Positions 50,101 through 59,500 of a stretch of 64,000 nucleotides of DNA are shown here, one piece after another. A program made the position numbers and the translations under genes. Under the pieces are notes generated by a model. It saw nothing but the letters and a program-made list of their open reading frames with translations. It was not told where the DNA came from and did not search any database. The stretch is from Apricaphanius iberus (Eukaryota > Chordata > Actinopteri > Cyprinodontiformes > Aphaniidae): the NCBI GenBank assembly GCA_028564705.1, contig JAPXFQ010000494.1, forward strand, positions 2,294,001 through 2,358,000, written 5' to 3'. Position 1 is the first letter of the stretch, and each line of letters opens with the position of its first letter.

Positions 50101-52156
50101 CAAATAAGACCCCAGGTTGGGATTCAAACTCAGGACCTTCTTGCTGCAAGGCAACAATGCTACCAACTGCAATATGGCAATACATATTAGAGGCTGTGAA
50201 ACACATGAGACTGGGTGGGACGTTCGGCTCCCACCAGTACAATGACCAAAAAAAATACAGATACAGAAAAAATGGAAGAGCATTCTGCAAAATATGTATG
50301 TGCTAGAATGGTCTAAACAAAGTCCAGACAGACTTGAAAAGTGCTATTAAAAAATGCTTCTCATCCGATCTGATAAAGTATGAGCTATTTTGCAAAAAAA
50401 AACTTCTGAGATTTTTAATTAGTGAAAAAGTTTTAAACCATGTTTCACTTTCCTTCAACGTCACACGCACCATGTTGTCTTGGTCCATTCCACCAAATTT
50501 CAATAAAACACTTTGAAGATTGTATTTGTTTTTGGTAAAATGCAGAAAATTTTAAAGGGTTGAATACTTTTGAAAGGCTATGTTTTCCTGAATAAAGCCA
50601 TTCTCTCAAATCAGCTCATTTGCTCTATAAGCATATTTAACAGAACGGACGGCTTAAAGAAAGGCTCCTAACTTGATTTACATTTGACCAAAAATTAACT
50701 CTGAGCTTTTCAATTATTGGAAGTCTGAAGCAGAGAAGAGCTGCCCAAGACAAAAGCAAACTAGGCTGCTGCTTGGGGCCCCGAACTCATCAGGGGGCTC
50801 CTATAAATGCTTGAATTTTAACACACAACATAGAGCTAAAAATATTTGTTTATTGAGAATGGGAATAGTATTAAGTTTTGATCTGTCAGTTTCAGCACAG
50901 ATACATTAAAATACTGGGTTTTCTATTTTTATTTAGGAAGGATAAGCAAGTTTATACTGTAAAAGTGCAAATAATAACCTTGGTTTGATTGTTGTATTAT
51001 TATAGTTACAATTTGATGCTATCAGTTTAATCTTTTTTGTGAACCTGACCCGTTTGGTTACGAACACATATCAGGAAATAACAACCAATCATTGGTGAAT
51101 TCCTTTAACATCAGCCAATTTAATTTGCCCTCCACATTGTTAGTGGTAGTCCTGATTTTAACAGGAAGAGGGGCTCCAAATCAAATTCTGCTTAAGGCCC
51201 CATACAATTTTGGAGGAGCCCTGTTCAAAACACTGAGCACTTGCCAGCCCATACTGAATAAGTCATCCTGGCACCTTCTGTCCAAAATAAAACAACTACC
51301 TGTAGACTTTGGGGGGTTTCAGGATGCTTCTTTTTTGTCCAACATCCGTGCTCGTCTGGGCTTGATCCTCTTCATATGACAAAAGCAGCGTCACGGTGTA
51401 ATTCAGAGAAGAGTTATTGGCCCAGTAATCACCACCCGAGGTTTCATAGCGCACGACAAACTCAATGCGTGAGCCGTGCGTGGTGTAAGGTGGTGCAAAA
51501 CACAGCTTGAAGGAGAACTGATCTGTGTCCCCGTCGTTAGATCCGAGCACATAATCTGCTGGGTGATCAAAGTAAGTGGCCCAATTGTCCATGGTTGATC
51601 TGATGTACACTGCTTTGTGGAAGGAGATGTTCAGGACGCGAATGACTCCACTGAATGCGAGCGGCTCGTCATCCACTGGAGATATCTGCTCAACTTCCAC
51701 TTTGTTGGAGCGCACAGTCTGCAGCAGGACGCCCCTACTGGGAGCGTGGAACTCCGGCTGCACTCTGTACGTCGGCTCCCACTGTGCTTTGCGATATTTC
51801 GCCTCTTCTTCTTCCCACTTTTCGCTGTCCTCGTCGTCCGAGTCAAAGGCTGCGAATTCGCGAACATCCACCAGATCTCCACCTGTTGTATCAGCGAACG
51901 ACACCCGCTTTCCTGCGCAAAGCGCCTGATGGATCCGCATGTACTCGGCAGTTTCATCGAAGATGGACGGGCCCCTCTTCCTGGGCACCGGGGAACATCT
52001 GGGGATGAGTCGAACGTCCTCTTCGTCCTCATCCTCTTCATCATCGTTTTCCTCATCGGAGTCCGTGCGTGAGCGACCCTCCGCCTCCTCGGCTGACTTG
52101 CTGGTTTTAATCGTTTTGAAAAGGCCCTCTTGGCTTGGTATGGTTAAGAAAGACAT
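41156..52156 (-). CDS. ppp1r3f: Glycogen-targeting regulatory subunit of protein phosphatase 1 (PPP1R3F-like)
   Basis: Four exons read on the minus strand and join in phase: 52156-51300, 46099-46053, 45767-45682 and 42049-41156 (stop), giving 627 aa. The product has an acidic run (about 33-48), then the PP1-docking motif GKRVSFAD (RVxF at 84-87). A CBM21 carbohydrate-binding domain follows at about 150-258 (GVIRVLNISFHKAVYIRS, DGDTDQFSFK, YWANNSSLNYTV). The last exon gives a long Ser/Glu-rich region and a hydrophobic C-terminal tail (about the last 35 residues), consistent with membrane anchoring. The family brings PP1 to glycogen to activate glycogen synthase. FDHPADYV, FVVRYET and WANN favour PPP1R3F over PPP1R3A, as does linkage to wdr13, gpr173 and tspyl2. 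PPP1R3A is the main alternative. The ATG at 52156 is the first in-frame ATG. A tiny missed exon in the large introns is possible. Confidence 0.85.
42050..45681. other. ppp1r3f intron 3
   Basis: A 3.6-kb AT-rich intron with a T(21) run near 43665 and one hAT-like MITE (43950-44238). A small skipped exon cannot be excluded, but exon phases match without one. Confidence 0.6.
43950..44238. mobile_element. hAT-like MITE
   Basis: The left end is AGAAGTGTCAAACTAATTTC and the right end TTGAGTTTGACACGTGTG, inverted. The interior contains GAGGGCCACATATATGGCC and GGGCCGTATTTGGCCCCC, a common fish hAT signature. The flanks AACTAGAA and GACTAAAA may be a decayed 8-bp duplication. Confidence 0.65.
46728..46915 (+). 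mobile_element. tRNA-derived SINE, second family
   Basis: ACATGGCATAGTGGTTAGTA (A box), GCCCCATGAATGGAGGCCTT and CCAAGTTCAACTCCGG (decayed B box) are followed by ATAAAATGCACTAGAGCCAC and an A-rich tail. The order is that of a widespread teleost SINE. It is antisense to ppp1r3f. Confidence 0.7.
49620..50195 (-). mobile_element. SINE-like repeat, split by a MITE
   Basis: On the minus strand: GGTAGCATTGTTGCCTTGCA, GGTCCTGAGTTTGAATCCCA, TTAGGTTAATTGGGCTCTTT, then after the MITE CACCCTGTGATGGACTGGGA. This is the same family as 37262-37535. The interruption is the element at 49722-49984. Confidence 0.7.
49722..49984. mobile_element. Foldback MITE with TA target duplication
   Basis: 263 bp flanked by TA (49720-49721 and 49985-49986). 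The ends are CACTAAAACATTTCCACACA and the complement of its right end. Long inner complementary arms include TTGTTGAGTGAACTGAATGT and ACATTTAGTTCACTCAACAA. Confidence 0.8.
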
Positions 52157-52191
52157 ATCTACAGAAGACTGCTGGGGTGCATATGTCGTCT

Positions 52192-52218
52192 TCAAAATGA
52201 ACACTTGGAAATACTCAT
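52192..52218 (-). promoter_or_regulatory. Short upstream ORF before ppp1r3f
   Basis: On the minus strand an ATG at 52218 opens an 8-codon frame (MSISKCSF) ending in TGA at 52192. It is 36 nt upstream of, and out of frame with, the main ATG. It matters only if the transcript starts further upstream. Confidence 0.4.
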
Positions 52219-52786
52219 GGTTTGCGGAGCAGCGCTCGGTGTGGATCCAGCGCTGCCTCTGCGTTACGCACCGAGAAGCTCCTCTCCTCTCCTCTGTCCT
52301 GTCAACGTGTGGCGTTAAATGTCACCAGTGAAAAACCTGGCTTTCCCTAACAGCCCTTGTGACAGACTATCCACTGCTTAAGATGACGTTATGCGGCGCT
52401 GCCTGGCAGCTCTTCTGAACGCAGTAACCTATTAGTGCTGGTCCCTTTGGCGCGACCCAAATGTTTTTGTTTTGTTTTTTTAAAGTGGGATAATCCTACT
52501 GCTACCCCTGCTTCTCTGTCCGGGCGGATTGAACGCCCTCTACTGGATGTATAAAACCATTATGAAAACACAATTAACTGCAAGAATGAACTGATGAAAA
52601 AAATAATACATCACTAAACTGAATAAAAAAAAACATAACTTAACACCAGTGTTGTGAAGATTAAACATTAACTATTTTAGGCTTCCAGACAATTTGATTT
52701 GTCGGCGCTTAACAATAAAAGCAACTTGGATTTTTATATAGGTTAACAGAATACATTGGATCTGTTCTTCTCGCAATGTGCCTTGA

Positions 52787-52792
<6 letters not shown>

Positions 52793-52872
<80 letters not shown>
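52793..52872. repeat. (AT)n microsatellite
   Basis: About 80 bp of almost pure AT dinucleotides with a single TTAA phase shift in the middle. It is self-complementary and lies between two divergent promoters. Confidence 0.95.
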
Positions 52873-52876
<4 letters not shown>

Positions 52877-53045
52877 CAACGTCGGCTAAAGTAGCACATT
52901 CATTTTAAAAAATGACCTAATTTCTGATTTGATATAATACTATGCTGAATATTTAAACTGAATTTCAATATTTGAACGTTTTGTCCTTTTTGCGCATTTA
53001 ACTCCACCTCAGACAGAACGTCATACAAACACGCCCTTGTATATG

Positions 53046-53084
53046 ATTGGCTGAGACGTTTTAGCGCGGCGTGGCGCAGCCAAT
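53046..53084. promoter_or_regulatory. Paired inverted CCAAT boxes upstream of tspyl2
   Basis: ATTGG at 53046-53050 and CCAAT at 53080-53084 are in opposite orientation with centres 34 bp apart, about 440 bp before the coding start. Paired NF-Y sites at such spacing are common in vertebrate TATA-less promoters. Confidence 0.5.
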
Positions 53085-53522
53085 CAGAGGATTGTTTTTC
53101 TGTGATGGCGTTTCACGGGTAGTAAGCTAACGGATAATGCAAATCTAAACTTATCTAGAGAACGCGGGTAGTTTTTGGAAGCGTGCGTTGGTGGGTTTGA
53201 ATGACGAAATAAAGTATTTAGTTTTGGGATTATAATCGCGGAGATGCCCTGCTGTCGTCAAGGCAAGGATTCGATAATTGGGTAACGTAAGCTAACTAAG
53301 TTAGCTGTAGCTTACCAATTTTAACGTTCCGTACGAGGCCGCGGAGAGTTATGAGAGCCGCTTCCTGATCTGGGGTTACAGATAATGTAGTTAGACGACT
53401 AAACATATTGTAGCGTTGCGCTTATTGTAGAAGTTGCTGCGCCAACGGTGTAAACGACCGCAATTATTTTTCTAGAGCCTGCGGGCCTCCTAGCCTGTTA
53501 GCTCGTTTGCTAGCCTGCTAAC

Positions 53523-56500
53523 ATGAGTGAAGTGACGGACTGCAAACAGTCCGGTGATGACCCTGCATCGAGGAAACGGAGCTCATCGCCCGACCAGCAG
53601 GAAGGCAGTGCGGTTCCCCAGAAGTCCGCTAAAGTAAGCGATGCCGCAAATGCAACTGGGCAAACTTCCAAAAGTTGCAAAAACGGTGAAGTCGGACGTA
53701 AAGAAGAAACTCAGAGGGAGCCGAAAGATACGGCTGCTGAAGGAACTGCTTTGCTGAAGGATCAGGCTTCAGATCGTGCAGATGGCTCTAGCGTGCAGCC
53801 CGTAAACAGCTCCAGTCCTGACTGTGGGAATGCCAAAATCACCGAAAACCCCCAGTCCTCAGAGGCCTCTGAACCCGCTTATTCAAAAGAGGAACCACAG
53901 AAATCAGCTGAATCGGTTCAACAGACTGTCGCAACTCCTGTGGACCAGTCTGACTCTGCAGCAATAGCAGCTGCTGAAGCACTTGCCAGTCTCACTGGAG
54001 GAGACGGAGAAGAAAGCCAAGAGACTCCTTGTTCATCTGCAAAAGTTAGACACGTGAAACATGGAGGTAAAAGCAAACAACGGCCAGGCCACCTGCCTTC
54101 AAAGGTTGGCTCAAAGACACAGGCAGCTGCAGACAGCTCCACTTCAGCACGGAGCACCGACAGAGACGATAAAGATGATGCCCGCGGTGCAGATGAACGG
54201 GATGAGTCCGTATCGGGATCTTCCTCCACACCGAGCTCGTCTTTCCCATCTGACAACGAGGACAATGATGATGGGGAGTGTGCAATTGTGTCTGTCAAAA
54301 TGGCTCCAGAGATGAGACAGTCTGTTGCTCTGCTGGCACAAGTCCAGATGAGGCTTGAAGCTCTGGAGAAGAAAAGCGGCAGGCTCCATCAACGACTGGA
54401 GCTCAAGATTAATCGCCAGAGACGCCCACATCTTGACCAGAGAAGCTCCATCACAAAAACCATCCCTGGGTTTTGGGTGACTGCTGTATCCTTGAAATCA
54501 AAATGATCCAATCCCAGATCGTCTGTTTCGTGTTCTCTTTTATAACGGGTGTATCTTTGTTTGGTTCTTGTCTTAACATCCACGTCTAAGCTGTTGAACC
54601 ATCCTCATCTCTCTGCTCACATAGATGAGACTGATGAAGATGCTCTCAGTTACATGACGGATCTTGAAGTAGGTGTCTTTTATTGGTGCTTGTTACGAAT
54701 CCGACTTTAGTAAATGCAAAGCAGACAGATTTATGTTTTCCCTGGTGTTCTTCTCAGGTTGAAAGTTTCAAAAACACCAAACTTGGCTACAGGATTCGCT
54801 TCCACTTCCGACGGAACCCATATTTCCAGAATAACATCATTATGAAGGAATTGCACCTCGGCATGGGAGGTAAAAGCTATCCCCTTGCAAACTGAAAAAA
54901 AACACAATACACATTTAAAAAACAGACCCAAAAGTTGATGATTAAAAAAAAAAATCTGAATCTGTATGTTTAACAGTTGAACTGTATTTTGGGTAAAATC
55001 TAAGATCATCCATCTGTCTAGCTATCATGTGTTTGTTTCGAGATCTGTGCTTCTGATGCTTACAGGGTCACCCATGTCATTCTCCAACCCCATACTCTGG
55101 CATCGCGGACACAATCTGACCGCTAACAGCGAGCCCAGGAAGTCGTGCCGCGGCGTATACGAGACCTTTTTCAGCTGGTTCAGTGACCACAGTAACCCAG
55201 CCCAGGATGATGTAGCACAGGTACAGATCACTCCTTTCTCTTTTTTGTGTGTGTGATAAAGCAAAAATCAGTTGATATTTGTGCCTGGTGATGACACAGA
55301 GCCAGGGTTGGATAGATTAAATTCTGGATAATCAACTTTTAAGATGTCACATTGATAAAACACATTTAAAAAGACAAATCTGCAATCTTTTCTTATATAC
55401 CCTATTGGAACCAGATATTTACATACTTTGTGTAAAAAGAATCATATTCCTTTTTTTTTTCTTCACTGCCTATTAAGTCAGACAGTGTTTCCTGTTTCTG
55501 GTCGGTTGGATTTTCCTTAATTTTTATCTGCTAAATTCCTGAATAACAGAAGAACAGTTTAAAACACTTTTTTTTTAAATCAGAGTTCACAAATACTAAG
55601 ATTGGTAAACATTTATTGTTCTGGGAACACCTAGATGATGATATAATGGCTTTATAATCCTCTGTTTGGTTAATTCACAACATTTGACCTATGTAGAGGT
55701 ACATGGGGAAACACTTCAAACACGTGTTATCTGGGTAAAATTGAAATCCTAAGTATAAGTTCCACATCACAGTCCTACTTTCATTTAATTTAAATTATTA
55801 TACACAAGTACAAATACAATGGGAATGTGCACCATCTTACTGTTCTGCAAAGAGACTGGGGTGTAACCCAATTAGGAAAAGGTTTTAGTGCAGTATGCGC
55901 AAATAACCTCAGAACAAAAGCAAAGGTTAAATTAATATAATAGCTGCCTCAAGTTAGACCGCAGGATATGATGTAAAGTAATGTTTCAAACAGGCTGTAT
56001 TTAATTAAATATAGTTAAGATGATTTGGAAATATCTAATTCCAAAGAAATTTGATATGTTTTAAAAGGTATAACCATACTCTAATCACTGCTAGTTCATA
56101 AGATTTACCATCCACAATACATTGGGGGGGGGGGGGGGTTCTTTAAAAAAAACAACCAAAAACATCAAATTTTTTTGTTTTTTAACAGTTAATTATTCAG
56201 ATAGGCCAGGAAAAATACAAAACACTAACATCTGCATGTCTGCTCATGCTTTAATCTATGTTGTTACCTCTTTTAGACTCAAGTTATTATCAAGTTTTTA
56301 AATAGGAGCTGGCTGAGTAAACAGCGTGAAAGTCTGACTGGGGAGACATTTATTCTCCTGGCTCTTTTCGGGATTAAATTTAATAGACATAATGTGTCAG
56401 ATTGTCTTCCAGAATGTGATTATGTATTATTAGGAACCGCAACCTTCTTTGCCCATGACAGTGAAATTCGTGAGGTCTGTTCACTGCACCGTTAGGGGAA

Positions 56501-59500
56501 TATGTGCGTCTCAACCTGGAGGGTTATCTTGTTTTGTGTCGCTGTTCAGATACTGAAGGATGACCTCTACAGAGATCCGCTGAGATACTACCTCACCCCT
56601 CTCTGGGAACCGAGAGAGAACGGCAGGTAAGAGACACATCCTCATGTTTCTGTTTAAGTCCTGGAGGACACACAGGATTATGAGTTGGCAGTGAAAAATC
56701 TTTTTGATAATACTGTTTAAATAAACAAAACAAAAAATGTCAAATGCTGTTTTTTTTTTTGTTTTTTTTTTCTGCTGCTTACATATAAATATAACTAGCA
56801 TTCATTGTTTACATGACCGTATGCGTGTCCATGTTTGTTTCTCCAGTAGCGCCACTGAGGCCAGAGCTGCTGGAAACAGAGACGATTGTGTGGTGATTTC
56901 TGACTCAGACGATGAGCCGGGTGAGGAGACTGGTGACGCTAAGCAAGGCCACAGAAGGGAGGAGGGGGAGGAGGAAGATGACGATGATGAAGAAGGTGCA
57001 GAAGAAGAAGAGGAGGAGGAAGACGACGGGAGGCGAGCGAGTCCCGGTCGGTGCAAAAGCAGGGCTGTCAGAAAGTGGTACTTTTAAATGAACCATGTTT
57101 TGCAGATGCACAAATAAGATGCTACTTTTGAAAATGTCTCCAGGAGGACTGTGTTGAAAAAAATCGTAAAATTGATTCTGAATCGATCCTTAGAGAAATC
57201 GAATTGATTCACAATTTCAAAAATCTATTTTATTTTTTGGAATAGTTCTCCCTTTTTTACAACTAAAATAGGAAGGTAAATTTCAGACGGCCATTTTAGG
57301 TCTTGTCTGAAAGGGTGAATACAGTTTCCCCTGGTGAAATGTTACTTACACAGTGATGAGGCATATTGAATTACAGCCATATAATTAAGATAATAGCTAT
57401 AAAAAAATTAATAGCATTGACCCATGTCGATATCGAATTGGATCAAATTGAATCGGATCAAATCAGATCAAATTGTGATAATCGATTCTAACTCTTAAGA
57501 ATCAGCATTGAATCGATTCATGAAATTTGAATCAATACGCAGCCCTTGTCTCCAGATTAGCTTCAGTTGTAACTCCCAGGTTTTCCAATAACCTGTTTTT
57601 TTTTCATGTCATCTGGAGCTTATTTGATGGTGTTATGCTTATAATAACTGTGAAAAGTATTTAATTAAATTCAGTTTCAGTTCAGTTTATGTATATGATG
57701 CCAATTCACAACAGATGTCATCTCGAGGCACTTTACAAAAACAAAAGTCATTTCAATACAATTATACAAACATTCCAATTAGTTAAAAGTTTTCTATGTA
57801 AGGAATCGCAGCAGATTGCGTTGAGTCATTGAAGTTAGGTTGTGTCCGGAACATGCAACACCAACCACAGCAATCCCTCATACTGAGCAAGCATGTAGAG
57901 ACGGTGAAGAGGAAAAACTGGAAGTGAAAGAAAGAAATCTTGGAAACCTGTTCAATATGGGATGAAAATGCTATGTCTTGATCAAAAATTACACCAAGGT
58001 TCTTAACAAAATTACTAGAGGCCAATTTAATGCCATCGAAATGAAGTAATTGAATTAGCAGTTTCCTTTTTAAAGCTTCTGGTCCAAAGACAACAATTTC
58101 TATCTTGTCTGAATTTAGAAGTAGAAAATTCAGTCATCCAGGTTTTTATGTCTTCCAGACATGCTTGTAATCTACCAGCCTGATTGGATTTATGAGGTTT
58201 TATGGATAAATATAGTTGTATCATCAGCATATTCTGTGGAAATTCATACCATGCTGTCTAATTATTTTACCAATTGGAAATATGTATTTTGTAAAGAGAA
58301 TTGGTCCAAGCACAGAACCCTGTGGTACTCCACAAGTAACCCTTGCATTTAAAGATGATTTATCATTGATTCCGACTGGAATCTGTCGGACAGATATGAT
58401 TTAAACCAGCCTAGTGCTGTTCCCTTGATCCCTACAACATGTTTAAGCCTTTCTAAGAGAATATTATGATCGACTGTCAAAAGCAGCACTGAGATCCAAC
58501 AAGACCAGAGCAGTCACAAATCCATTATCTGAGGCTATTAGAATATCATTAGTACCTTTTACCAGTGCTGTTTCAGTGCTTTGATGAGCTATAAAACCTG
58601 ACTGAAATTCTTCAGGTCGTTGCTGTTTAGATGCTCACAATCTTGATTAGCAACTATTTTCTCAAGAATTTTGGATGAGAAAGGAAAGTTAGATATAGGT
58701 CTGTAGTTATCGAAGTCATCTGGATCAACGGAATGTTTCTTAGCCTACGGTTTAATTAATAATATACATGCATATTCTTACACGCAGTATCTCAATATAT
58801 CGTATAATCCTCCTGTATTGTGACGCATATTGTCTTGCCAATACACATCCCTAGGATTAAGTGACAAAAAGCCTGGAGGATGCTCGGTGACTTTGAGCAT
58901 TATCTGGACCCATGGTCCCCATTCAGCAGGGGACTTTATAGTTGAGCAGGGTACCAGACCATTTGAGCTTCTACCGAGAGAAAAATACAGTATTTTCCGG
59001 ACTATAAGCCGCTACCCCCCACAAACACACACACACACACACATGCTTTATACACTGTGGCATATAAAACTGTGCAGCTTATTTATTAATTTTTACTGCT
59101 AACTGCCACTAGAGGACTTCCTCGATCTATGGATTGTACAGGTTACGTCCTTCTCTACGGGATACAGTGGCTTTTAAGAGGCGGTCTCCAGCAGAAAATG
59201 CTGTTGAGAGAGAGGAAATTTGGACGAACAATGAAAGTGGAAAAGACAGACGGTACAAGTGCAAGACAGTTGGCAAAAAAAAAGTTTTAATGCACAAACC
59301 CTCACTCTGGAAAACAAACAAAGAAATTGATATAATTTGCCAGCCTTGGGGGCATGAATCAATGGTGAGACATTGGCGACACCAGTGTGAAGAACTGTCT
59401 GCATGCCATTAGAGGAAAAAAGCTTATAGAGGTAATAAAAGCCCGCACTTGAAGTCTTTCTTGAAGATTGACTGAACACACAGAGAGAGGATGGCCAAGG

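Larger units (their letters stand above)
49260..50582 (+). mobile_element. Tc1-like transposon interrupted by a SINE-like repeat
   Basis: The 5' part at about 49285-49480 (TACAGCTGCTCTGTGAAGGC, GGGATAAAGTTGTGGATAGG) and the 3' part at about 50285-50582 (AAGTCCAGACAGACTTGAAA, GAGCTATTTTGCAAA, terminal GTTGAATACTTTTGAAAGGC) belong to the family at 39.6 kb. Between them lie other repeats. Confidence 0.65.
46100..51299. other. ppp1r3f intron 1
   Basis: A 5.2-kb intron. It contains a tRNA-type SINE (46728-46915), a MITE-like fragment (46970-47100, CCAATAGGACCAGTACGGTA) and a nested Tc1/SINE/MITE block (49260-50582). The stretches 47100-49250 and 50590-51290 carry nothing I can name. Confidence 0.7.
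52205..53522. promoter_or_regulatory. Divergent promoter region between ppp1r3f and tspyl2
   Basis: The two coding starts point away from each other, about 1.37 kb apart. The tspyl2 side holds ATTGG at 53046-53050 and CCAAT at 53080-53084, flanking a GCGCGGC core. This is typical NF-Y spacing. A long AT microsatellite (52793-52872) sits in the middle. No clear TATA box was seen for either gene. Confidence 0.5.

Noticed and set aside
52204..52204. Upstream start extending ppp1r3f by 16 residues
   Set aside because: The codon there is GTG; the first in-frame ATG is at 52156.
51092..52331. Several long overlapping open frames on the plus strand opposite ppp1r3f exon 1
   Set aside because: They are antisense shadows of a GC-rich coding exon; their proteins look like no family and have no splice partners.
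56802..57056. A poly-Ser open frame on the minus strand
   Set aside because: It is the antisense of the Glu/Asp-coding exon 6 of tspyl2.
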